Below are positions 21,255 through 31,750 of a stretch of DNA of 64,000 nt, one piece after another. A program made the translations under genes and the position numbers. The notes under the pieces were generated by a model that did not search any database, was not told the origin of the DNA, and was given only the letters and a program-made list of their open reading frames with translations. Location: positions 1 through 64,000 of the forward strand of contig MU853191.1 of assembly GCA_033085395.1 (NCBI GenBank). Direction: 5' to 3'. The number at the start of each line of letters is the position of its first letter. Position 1 is the first letter of the stretch. This DNA comes from Xanthoparmelia taractica (lineage: Eukaryota; Ascomycota; Lecanoromycetes; Lecanorales; Parmeliaceae).

Positions 21255-23138
21255 CTAAAAGACATACTGGGTACGGTCAGCCAGAGTGTTGTATTTGAGG
21301 TGAAAGACAGCTTACTGGAATGAACAGATAAGGCACCTCTCTCTCATACTCTTTCCAAGCATCGCCATACTTGGCAGAACATTTCTGAATGTCTCTATAA
21401 GCCCGATGTAGAATCATCGGCGTGAAGAACGCAGCGTAAAACCACGGAAATGGACTGCTGAACCCAGTGACGAGGCCCCACGTCAGTGCCTAGCATATAA
21501 TGTCAGCGAAGACAAGCGCCGGATCGACAAGGCACTCACAAAGTATAGATCACAAGTGTAGTGGATTTTGCGAGCCTTTCCGTCTGTCAAAATGATCAGC
21601 ATACTTTCCAATACCATAACATGATGATCATACACCAGCCATCTGCCAATAGAGCGACACCCTGGTCGGTCTTGATAGTCTTTGGATTGTCCAGGTCCTG
21701 CCATGGCAGTTGGGGAAATGTCCATCTCTTAGAAAGAGTACCGCGTTCCCACTGCCTGAATCGGTTCTTTTGCGCGTTCGCGGTATCCCAAACCCAGTAG
21801 ACGAACAGGTAAGAAATATATAGCAGGCTCAGAGCAACAGGGTTCCAGTGGTAATCCGAAGGTGGGTGATTGGCCAGGTAGATCGAGCAATGGCAATAGC
21901 TAAGCGGTACACCAGCAAGGTTCCAAAAAATTAGCATGAAGCCCCATTTCTCGTAGTACATATCCCTAACATCTCAATTAGAGAGGGTCCAGTGTCGATA
22001 TCAAGGCTATGCCTACCACGTGGTAACGATCGACTCCTCTGCCTTTGAGCAAGCGTTCGCATACAAAAAATGGGCCATGACGAGAAAGCCCACCTCACCA
22101 GATACGTAACCGTACAGTTCGTATTGACGTGCTGCAGCGCCGCATGATATCAAGAAGAGCATATACCATGGCAGTCTGACTTCAAAGAACATCTTGAAGT
22201 CCAACCATCCGAACATCCTAGGATTCAACTCTGCGCCCATGAAGAAGTCGTAGACGTGATGACCGCTCATCCTGTGCTCAGCGCCTCGGTATAAGGCGGA
22301 AAGGTAGGCAACAATGGACACGATGAATCCAGAGATGATGGCAACGGACATGAGCGGTCCAAACTCGTCAATGATGTCATATAGCTTGAAGAGGCCAGAG
22401 ACGTGTAGAACTACAGCGGTGGCAATAGTAGTATACCAGGACCATTGCCCAGAGCAATAATATTCCAAGGTCTTGCCTCCTTCATGTTCCAATGGCTTGC
22501 CGGTCGAGTAGATACCCGGAAGATAGAGATAACATGCAGCTTGGAAGAGCAAGAAGCCCCAGTACATGATCCATGCCTTCATCGTGGGAAAAGCACCACC
22601 GTAGACCAAATCGGCCAGATATGTGATGAAATCAAACGTGGACTCTCCTTGTTTCGGCAGCGGAAGGTGGCCGTCATAATAAGTCGCTCCAATCCACATA
22701 TACCACATCAAGAGAGGGAAGCCGATCATCATGGCGCTAACACCCCAGGATCCGCCGAATTCAAAGTGTCCGGTGTAGTCAATTCGAGGGTCTTTGCCTT
22801 TGTTTGGGGATTTTGCGTGTCCATTGGCACTCCCGTTGACCGTTACACCACCGATCGCCTCTTTCCTCTTACCATTGGCCTTGATATCATCTTTTCTTGC
22901 CCCAGTATCTGGAGAGATCTCGGAGTTTCCATCCCTTGCAGTGGACTTGCGAGCCTTGGATCGTCGCGTGGGTGTTTCAACGTAGCCAGGATGCTCCGTC
23001 TTCCTGCAATATCATTAATTATCGGCTCAAGAGATGAATTGTCAGGAGAGAGCGACATGCGACCAGCGTTGGCTGATGCAATGGTACAATGGGGTCGTAC
23101 TTCGGGGTTTCTCCCAATTGAGAGCGCGTCAAAGTCAT
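21255..23138 (-). CDS. ERG4: Delta(24(24(1)))-sterol reductase (ERG4)
   Basis: Six minus-strand exons, 23138-23101, 23003-22017, 21965-21634, 21583-21540, 21489-21316 and 21266-21255, give about 528 residues. Family motifs read through the joins: LPWYMLFLISCGAA, EESIVTTWDMYYEKWGFMLIFWN, AGVPLSYCHCSIYL, DTANAQKNRFRQW, DGWYGKARKIHYTCDL, and the C-terminal VPYLFIPYVF. The enzyme reduces the C24(28) double bond in the last step of ergosterol synthesis, in the ER membrane. Many hydrophobic helices fit an ER multi-pass protein, and the N-terminal 90 residues are basic and polar. The last exon codes only Tyr-Val-Phe and stop, so a gene finder could miss it. The first exon (MTLTRSQ start) is the least certain join. 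Confidence 0.94.
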
Positions 23139-23610
23139 GGTGACGTTGCCACTCTCTAGCTACGTATCGATACAGGGGAACGGTTGATAACGACAGTCTT
23201 TCTCCACAAGAATATATAATGTGACTCTTATTTGGAAAAAAATTGAAAAGAAGGAATAACGAACGTTTTATTTTGCATGGATAATGTATTATTGTATTAT
23301 TGTGCAACGCGACTGGATTTTGTTCCAAAGGCATGCGGAGAAAACTCCGCCGCTAAATAAATCATCGTCATTACTGTATTTGGTGAATACCGTTACCTAG
23401 GTACTTTGTACTTCCAATTACTCAATCTAGGAGTCTGGTAATAATGAAAAGCTTTGGGCGGGGTAACGTGAGCGTGTGGAAAAGCTAGTCTTTCATTATT
23501 CTACCATGCTTCTGTGACCTTACTTCTCTCAGGTCCGCTCAGAAGTATAAAACCAAAGATGCAGTAGGTATGTACAGCAAGAAACCCTCCCAAAGCGGCA
23601 TCCGTCCGCA
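23139..23610. other. Intergenic region
   Basis: This 472-bp stretch contains the ERG4 promoter and the 3' flank of the RING gene. AT-rich tracts lie around 23215-23300 and 23330-23450. No coding region is supported. Confidence 0.55.
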
Positions 23611-26041
23611 CTATGCGCCTCTGCGCACATTCGTAGACATGAGCGTAATCTTCTTGCCCTTTTTCTTCTTGTTACTCGCAGTTGGGGTTGCATGGATGGA
23701 GTTGCTGGGTTCCAGGCTGCTTGCTTCAACCTGAGCGACCAAATCCTCTTCTTGTAAAAGGTCTCGCTCCCAATCCTGAAGCCAGCCATCGTGCTCTGGC
23801 GGCTCAGGCTCATCTGGCACTGCCGGCAGGTCTGGTGACGTAGGCACAACTTTTCTTGTGCCCCATACAGTCTTGGAAGCAGCAGGGCTGGTTGATGGGG
23901 ATGCTAAAGAGGCAAATCCAGAGCCGCCTTGAGCTCTTGACGAGGACCAAGGTGGTGACGAAGAAGCTACTGCCAAGTCTAGACTTGAGGCATCGGGTAA
24001 TGGCTGGAAATCCGAATTGGAGATAACATCGTGCGCTGGGGTAGGGCGTCGCCTTCTTGCTGCGGCCCATCTTTTGTCGTCCTCTTCTTTCTCTGCTCTT
24101 AAGCGTTCCTTTTCTTCACGAAATTCCTTTTCTCGATTCTTCTTCCGTCGCCGGTTAATCTCGACCGCAAACCCCTCGAGGACATCCGGACCTACAACGT
24201 CGGTCCAATTACATTCGAGAAACCCGACCTCGCATCCATGAGGGAGATGCGCAAGGTATTTTGCACGCCGTCGAAGCTCATCATCGACGATGTGTCCTGT
24301 GGAGACTCGCTCTACTCGTGGAAGTATGGTTGTAGGAAACGAAGAATACTCTCCGAACGCAGCTTTCAAAATGCGGATATCAAGGGGGGATAAGTAGTAG
24401 TGCATAAGAGCTTCATAAAAGAAGAAAGGTGAATCGTTATGGACATGATGGGAGGCAACACTGGGTCTGTATCGGAAGCGAGATGGTGACACTTGGTCTG
24501 TGCTTGATGCTGGAGGTCGTGACCGAGAAGTAGCCGGGCTTTGTGGCTCAGTAGAAAATGTTGCTGGAGATGCACTGTCGTTACTCTGGCTGGTCGATGT
24601 TGCTGTCGGCGAACGTTCCAACGAAGAACCAGACCAGCTTGGAGGACCAAGGGAGCTTCTAGGCAGAGACTGGCCTGACTTTGTAGCTTGTTGTATAGAA
24701 TAGAAATCCGGGGTATTCGTATTATCGTAGCTTTCAACAAAGTCGAGTGGTTGGCGCCGTGGCTTCCTCTCACTGGGCTGTTTGGGCGCACTCGGAGGAT
24801 TTCCGATACCTTTAATTCTCTCTTTGGCTTCCAGAATAGATGATACAGCTTTCTTTGTCCATTGAGTCTCCTCCCCAAACATGAGCTCATCTTCTTTCTC
24901 TTGCTTCTGCAGCGCTTCGATTTCTTCCTCGTACTGGTCGGTCATATACTCCTCGCTGCCTTTCATCACACGTGCGTAGTCCATGACTTCTGCAGCGAAG
25001 TACCAAGGGATATCTTCGGCTTTATCCAGAGTCTCAGCTCCATCTCGAGGCAAAGCAAGTGTACTTCCAGGCTGTCGCATGATTAGTCTAAGCACAACAT
25101 CGGCCCCTTCCTGAGGTCGCTCTCCCTCTTGTCCAGTGAACCATCGGACGGGCCGAGTCTCTGAGATGTATATAATGTCCCAGCAGATTGGACACTTCTT
25201 CCATCTTGCTTTCTTCTCAGGTATTGGCATGGTATCATCAGATGAATGCATGAATCGAATAAGACAAGGTAGACAGAAAATGTGACCACATTTAGCCATT
25301 CGAGGGGCTACCGGGGTTGACAAGCATATGGGGCAGTTGGCTGATTGTGATTGAGCTGATACGAGGATCTGCAAAACGTTGCTCCAGTCTAAATGAATAT
25401 CTGCATCCATGGCTTGGGCTTGGTAGGCCCCTTTCGGATTGACGATGAAGCGGTAGTTGGCGTGTATATATCTTGCTAGTCATGAGCTTCAAATTGTAAC
25501 TACTGGTGCATGGAATATCTGCCTACTTGGCTTTGTCCTCAGCATGATAGCCAGACCCCAGCCCCCAAGTGGGGTTTCGTCTCGTGTTGCGACCGAAGTG
25601 ATGAGGCTGGTAAGACTGAGGTCGAGGTGGTAAAGTGAAATTCATCAGATGGGTTATCGACGTCCGGCCTTTCCGGCTACTGGTAGACTGCATGGCCGCC
25701 TATTCATCATAAGGACACTGTTAGATGAGGTTTGCAATATAACTGTGTTAGTGTTGGAGTTACGGGGTCTAGCTCACGGATTCAGCAGCAGCATCCTCAT
25801 CCGCAAGCCTAGGCCGCCTTTGGCCCTTGTGTTGTTTTCTCAGAGACTGATTGTTCCTCGCAGTGGACGATATGGACCGAGACGTCGATCCCGTGCCGAA
25901 GCTTCCAGAACCGCCGACACGGCGTTGTGTATAAGCCTCGATCCCAATGAAACCACCACTCTGCGATTGTGAAGGCGAAGGTGTCTGGGATGGATTGCAC
26001 GCGTTCTTCGAGGCCTGAGAGACCGACGAGTTTGCCGACAT
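23611..26041 (-). CDS. RING E3 ubiquitin ligase, RNF10/MAG2-like
   Basis: Exons 26041-25778, 25699-25527 and 25471-23611 on the minus strand give about 765 residues. The first exon ends in the conserved KQHKGQRRPRLADEDAAAES, the second in GYHAEDKAK, and the third opens YIHANYRFIVNPKGAYQAQA. The C3HC4 RING spans about residues 192-242 (CPICLS, CGHIFCLPCL, CPICWD). Downstream, an FFFYEALMHYYLSPLDIRIL block followed by LAHLPHGCEVGF matches the RNF10 core, and then comes a charged coiled-coil with an RRRKKNREKEFREEKERL run. Human RNF10 and yeast Mag2 ubiquitinate 40S ribosomal proteins (uS3, uS5) in ribosome quality control; this role is inferred by family. The gene is head to head with a UBP3/USP10-like deubiquitinase. 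Confidence 0.9.
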
Positions 26042-26503
26042 CGCGTTCAATTAGGGTCCCGGTAAGATTCGAACAGGATCTATGTACAACGTATGAGATA
26101 TAAAAGGTGTGTATATTGAACAAGCTTTCATCTGAGTGTCTGCTACTATGGTGGGTACAGGCCCCAAAAGGGACGTTGTTAGTGGTATGATAAGAGGGGC
26201 AAGATGACTCGCAGTGGAGGTCTCCTAGCGCATTTCGATGCTTGGCGCTTGGAGGAGAAACGGGAAAACAACCGAACGAAGGACCTAAACGTATGGTACT
26301 TCACAGCAACCACAGCCCCGACCATCATTGTTCAACGCCTGCTCGCAAACCATCTTAGCTAAATCAGATTCTACGAGACGAACAAAGGTCTCTTCCGCTT
26401 CATCGCTTCCACGATGTCATCCCAGTGCCGGATAGCGTCTGCCATGTTGACCTAGAAAAGAGATTGCTGCCGCTGAGAGTGTTCCACTCTGGGGCACACT
26501 ACC
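26042..26503. promoter_or_regulatory. Bidirectional promoter, RNF10-like / UBP3-like
   Basis: Only 462 bp separate the two divergent start codons (26041 on minus, 26504 on plus), so both promoters must lie here or overlap. No strong known motif stands out. An AT-richer stretch at 26085-26130 is followed by a mixed region. A plus-strand open frame reads from 26425 but uses a different frame from the UBP3-like start. Confidence 0.6.
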
Positions 26504-29286
26504 ATGAACTCTCACCAACCCATCCTACCACAGGTGCAGCCAGCCATACCCCTTCCCAACGGCCGACCTGGGCACAATGCTCCCTACGCGCCTTCCCCTC
26601 ATCCTCCGCAGCAGCCGCCATATTACCAAGGTTATCAATATCAGTACCCTGTCCATTATCAGCGGCCTCCGCAGCAATGGTCACCCTATCCAGTACCCAT
26701 GTCCTTGGGAAGGGGTTATCAGCAATACCCTTCGGTAACGCCATATCCAATACCACCACATCTGCCACCCATGCGTCCGTCACCCCAACAAGCCCCCTCA
26801 TCATCCTCAATACGTTCGGTCCAAGGCATGCTCTCACCGTCATCATCCAACACATCTTCACACGTACCTTCATCCACGCCCGTAATTATGTCGAACCCGT
26901 ACCGCGCTCCGCCGACGCCTCCACCACCTCCATCCGTGCCACCGCCGTCTCAGCGGACGCCGTTCTACCCACCGCTTCCTTGGCAATCATTCGAAGGCAC
27001 CTTCACTTCTAGAGCATCTCGAAGAAGGAGGAAGAAACCGCCCGCGCCGCAATCGTCAAGCGTCCCCGTTGAGCTTCCTTCTCGACGAGGATCCAGCGCT
27101 GATGCTGAGACTGTACCTGACGAAGCTGTGTTAGCTGTCGAACCTCCCCCTCCAGTGGAACAAATCTCACGCGACGCTCCTACTTTTGAGACTCCCTTGA
27201 CATCACAACCTCCTTCAGAAATTCTGTCTACCCAGCCAACAACTCCTTCCTCTGAAATCACACCCAAAATGTATGCCTCCAGTCGACCAAACGTCCCTCT
27301 AATTCCTATAGTGCCTGCTGTTCCGAACCTTCCGTTAACCTCGCGGCCATCCAAACGTGCCTCATTTAGTGCCACTTCCGACGTCAATGGGACACCATCA
27401 AACGCTGATCACCTCGCCAACGCTGTTGAGACTGCTGCTAAAGTTATTGCGGAGGAAAATGAAGCCTCCGCCAAGTCAGTAGAGACTGTGACATCGCCTC
27501 CTATCAAAGCCGCACCAAAGTCTTGGGCAGACCTCGTCCGAAGTATGGGGCAGAACACTGCAGCCAGAACAGCTCAAGTTCCCAGTGACTCAGCAACTCA
27601 GACCAACGCCTTTGCCCCAGCGAAAACCGGATCTTTGGCCGATGCTCTTAGCTCATACAGCGTGAAGGATAATGATGGGAACGCGAAGATTGCTTTTCTG
27701 GAGCCGAGAGGCCTTGTTAACACTGGCAACATGTGCTACATGAACTCTGTAAGCCCTGTTGCTCATCTAGATTCTCCAATGCCTCTAATCGTCTCTATAG
27801 ATTCTGCAGGTCCTTGTTTTCTGTGTGCCATTCTACAATTTCCTTGAGAGAATTGGGAAACAAGCGGCACATAGCTTCAAAAGTGATACTCCACTCATGG
27901 ACGCTATGTAAGCTGGTTCTTAAATCATCGCATATCAGGTAGTGTTGACTCGTCTCTAGGATCATGTTCATGCGTGAATTCCCCATCATCGATGCAGCGG
28001 CGTCTGTTGACCAGCTTCGGATGCGTCTGAAAGACAGCGAGCTTGAGCAGTATGGCGAAGCTTTCATTCCAGAGTTCGTTTACGAGGTCATCCGCCGACT
28101 ACCTCGATTTTCCTCTATGCGAGTAAGTTTTCGCTCATCCTGGACCGCCAAAACACTCACTAATTTCCACCAGCGTGGACACCAGCAAGACGCAGAAGAG
28201 TTCCTCGGCTTCATTTTGGAGGAGATGCACGACGAGTGCAGTCGGACGATGAGATCATCCAACGCGAAAGTATCCTCGGGAGCGTCCACTCCTACCAACG
28301 GAGTGACATCTCCCACTAGTGAATCCACTGATTCTCATGCGGTAGATGATGGTATTTGGCACGAAGTTGGACCAAAGCAACGGGCGGCCGTTACAAGATC
28401 ATCTGGAGTGATCGCCACAGAATCGCCAATTACCAAGATCTTCGGCGGAAAACTTCGCTCAGAATTGCGTGTACCAGGCATGAAGAATTCTGTCACACTC
28501 GAACCATACCAGCCCTTGCAGCTCGACATTGGTGCACCACACGTGAGCAATATCATGGACGCACTGAAAGGTTTAACTAAGCCAGAAACACTTCATGGCG
28601 ACTTCAATTCCCCGAGAGGGCCAGGTGCAACGGCGACCAAACAGGTGACCATCGAAACTCTGCCACAAGTGCTCATTCTCCATCTGAAGCGCTTCCAGTA
28701 TGACAGTAGTGGTGGAACTCAAAAGATATGGAAGAAAGTGGGTTACCCCTTGGACCTTGAGATTCCTAAGGAGGTCTTCCCGCAGCACAAAAGGGGAGGC
28801 TTGCTCGTTCATGGTGGCTTGCCAAAATATCGTCTCATTAGTGTTGTATATCATCACGGCAAGAATGCTAGCGGAGGCCACTATACGGTCGACGTGCGGC
28901 GTCAAGAGGGACGAGAATGGATTCGACTTGATGACACGATCATAAGGCGAATTCGAAGCGATGATGTGGCGGAAGGCGGTAGCGAAGAGGACCCTAAAAT
29001 TCTAGCTGCTGCGCTGGAGCAGCACAAGAATGATCAGCTTCAAAGTAGCAACTTCTATGAACAGTTCGCGGCGCAAGATGAGGAGCAGAAGCAGGCGGAG
29101 AAAGGCTGGAGTCAGGTCAGTTCTACGGCTTCGACTCCGTCTTTAGTCGGCAAGAAATGGTCAGGGGTTGCTAATGGGATCAAAACACCCAACGACTCAC
29201 CGGGAAAGATGACTCCTATTAATCGGGCGTCCATCAAAGACAACAAAGTCGCCTACATTCTTTTTTATCAGAGGGTGAATGCATAG
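26504..29286 (+). CDS. UBP3: Ubiquitin carboxyl-terminal hydrolase, UBP3/USP10-like
   Basis: Exons 26504-27748, 27801-27907, 27960-28122 and 28174-29286 give about 875 residues. The first 380 residues are a Pro/Gln/Tyr-rich, probably disordered region. The USP domain begins with the Cys box GLVNTGNMCYMNS (catalytic Cys about residue 411), continues through ILQVLVFCVPFYNFLERIGK and RGHQQDAEEFLGFILEEMHDE, then the VLILHLKRFQYD strand, and the His box NASGGHYTVDV (His about residue 741) followed by WIRLDDT. The insertions and the ILQVL start fit UBP3/USP10. Yeast Ubp3 works with Bre5 in ribophagy, COPII recycling and removal of ubiquitin from 40S proteins. Exon joins restore motif continuity exactly. 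A paralogous USP cannot be fully excluded. Confidence 0.93.
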
Positions 29287-29771
29287 GGGAGGGTCGAGTG
29301 TTGCAGTCCTCGTGTGCTCGGACGCATATATCCAGAGGAATGAAAAAGCGCATTCGTTTTGGTGGAATAACTCGGCGATGTAGAAGAGTTGTAGCAGTTG
29401 GGGATATGTTGGGAGCAGCTTGTACTAAAGCATACAGCTTGCTGTGTGTGCTATACTTACATATGACTGTATATACCCTAATTGAGTGAGTTCAATATTG
29501 ATGCTCCATATAGGTATTCATATATAATTCCGAGAGGTGCATTGGAAGGGTTTCAGATTCAAAAGAAAAGGACAAAGTGGCTAATCGCTCTGACCTCTTG
29601 TTCAATGCTGCTCTTCAATTGAGTTGCGTTGGAAGTTCTATCTCTAAATGTACAACAAATTGGAAGCCGCGCAGGCCATGTAAACGGTACCGTACCATCG
29701 AAGATTGAGAGCTGTCGGCTATCCACCACCACTGGATTGCTCACTGATGAGATCGCGTCCCAATCTCCCTT
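29287..29771. other. Intergenic region between convergent genes
   Basis: This 485-bp stretch lies between the 3' ends of the UBP3-like gene and the mitochondrial carrier gene. It holds AT-rich presumed UTR sequence around 29440-29530. No gene was seen. Confidence 0.55.
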
Positions 29772-31430
29772 TCACGTTAGGAGTATATCGTACCCATCTT
29801 TTTCAACCTTCACCGCTTCCGCCTCACTACCATACCGCCTCCTCACGATCTCAAAAATCACGAGGCCGGCGCTAGTACTCGGGACCTGCTTGATGGTGTT
29901 CACAAGAAACCCTCTGTACAGCCACCTCCGCCAACTGCCGGAACGGCGGGCATATACCAGACATTGCTCATAAGTCTTTTGATATGCACCATAGTAGCTC
30001 CGCAGCATCGCGGCTTTGGGTTGATGGATCTTAGCTTGCGTGTCTAAGAATGCTAGCGACTTGTAGTGGACGCTTTGGATTAGATTGAGGGGATGCTGGA
30101 TGACTTGTTGGCTTATTGAGGCGGCGATTCCAGCAAGCATCAAAAAGGTTGGCTCGATAGCGTAGTTCGGTTTTATGATATCTATGGGCCCAGTGCCGTC
30201 CAATTTGGGAGTCAGGATTGGGGAAAGTAGATTGCCATGCAAGTCACCGTAATATTTGGCCACGAACCCGTAGTAAGCCTGCGCTTTGACGTACTCGAAT
30301 GTTGCGAAGAATGCCGCATAGCCGAATGAGTCTTTGACTAGAGATAGCCCCCATCCAGCGAATATACCGCGAGGACCAATCTCGCGGAGTTTGCGGCGGC
30401 CATATTGCCACATGGTGCTGTATTTGCCACTCAAAACCTCGCTGGTACGGAATCGAACGGATAGAGCATCAAGAGGAGCCGCTAATATTGATCTGGGTCG
30501 AGTTTTGTTTCAGCATTTGCGTTTAGTGGAAAATATCTAGCCTTGAAATATGTCTGAGAAACAAACAACGACAAGACGGGTCACAAGACTCGAGTTTCAG
30601 TTGGAGGCAAAGGACAAGGGCTTCGAATACGTACTGGACTACGCCGGCAGAGAATCCAGACAGGGCTGTATAATAGACCGGTGGAGGAGGGTATATCCTC
30701 TTCACTGACTGCGAGGAGGGATGATACAGAGTACCTAGGATTGAAAGGTAGGAAGTATACAAGACTGCTCCCACTCTGTAGCTTGTTAGGCATTTATCAC
30801 TGATAGCGTGGCGAGGGAAGGAAGATGTACCCAATGTTTGCAAGCATGGGCGGGAGAACATGGTTGGGAATGAAGCTCCATCCGTACTATCAAAGATCTT
30901 GCAGTCAGAATAATCTGTCTAACCGGCTGAGAGCCGATTGTTGAAGCCTTTTAAACAGATTTTTGGCCTCTAAAACACGTCTTGAAACTTATATAGCGAT
31001 CTCTACTACGCTCATATTGCGGAAATATACCTACAGTTCGAACGGCATGAGTGAGAAGCCCAGGCGTACTCATGCGGAGAGACCAATTCTCCTGAGCCTG
31101 AACTCGAGGATTGATAGCCCTTGCAAAGGCCTGAAACTAGCTTCAGCAGCTCTCCGGAATGATCAAGAATGCATCGTACCAGGTAGCTACCCAGAAATAA
31201 GCATGGGCAACTTTTCTGCTCAAGACATTTGAAACTTACTCAACACGAGTACGAAAGAAGGTCTTCACTGGAGCCCTGAAATAAAAGGCTACCGTCTGGG
31301 AGGCAATTGCTCGCACTCCTGCCGCGGATGCTCCGGTGGCGGCATTGCTTTTCTTATCTCTTCGAGGACTATTTGAAGTATCCAAGACTGAATTATGATT
31401 TGATAGTCCTTTGTTCGACGTCTCAACCAT
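29772..31430 (-). CDS. Mitochondrial carrier family protein with a 7-nt microexon
   Basis: Six minus-strand exons, 31430-31240, 31186-31180, 31130-31035, 30886-30831, 30775-30635 and 30492-29772, give about 403 residues. Exon 2 is only CTACCTG; it bridges GA at the end of exon 1 and GCC at the start of exon 3 to read RVDYLAFARAINP, the family sequence as I recall it. Without it the frames cannot be joined, because an in-frame TAG precedes exon 3. Later blocks read GWSFIPNHVLPPMLANIGVG, then AVLYTSYLSILGTLY, then SILAAPLDALSVRFRTSE and RGIFAGWGLSLVKDSFG, typical of a divergent SLC25-like carrier. The solute carried is unknown. Introns 3 and 5 are longer (148 and 142 nt). The product should sit in the mitochondrial inner membrane. 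It is divergent from SPT16. Confidence 0.85.
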
Positions 31431-31750
31431 CCTACTACCGAGCCATTTGTATCATCGGACGGGCATACCACTTGTTTACAAACAGCATTCAAGTCTGAAC
31501 ATGATAAACATCTCGTTGTTCCGTGATTGACTCCGAGGTTGAGGTGAGATGAAGATCGGTGCCTGCGGTAATTTTTCTGTGTTATAATACCGCGCTAAGC
31601 TTCAACGGCACCTGCAGCCAATTAACGCGCTTCGCGCTTTCAACCTTTCACCTTCCAGCTACTAACATATCCTCACCTTACCCCTCACAATACCCACATT
31701 CCCCCCTTATTTTCCTCCCTACTCCAGCTCGTCTAGAGCCATCAGTCAAA
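31431..31750. promoter_or_regulatory. Divergent promoter, carrier / SPT16
   Basis: A 320-bp region lies between two divergent start codons. It contains ccaattaacgcgc at 31618-31630 (a CCAAT box and an ACGCG core), and a pyrimidine-rich run over 31640-31740 directly before the SPT16 ATG, typical of a strongly expressed fungal 5' leader. Confidence 0.55.

Noticed and set aside
31131..31245. Mitochondrial carrier as a pseudogene because two exons do not join in phase
   Set aside because: A 7-nt exon with proper splice ends restores both the frame and a conserved motif.
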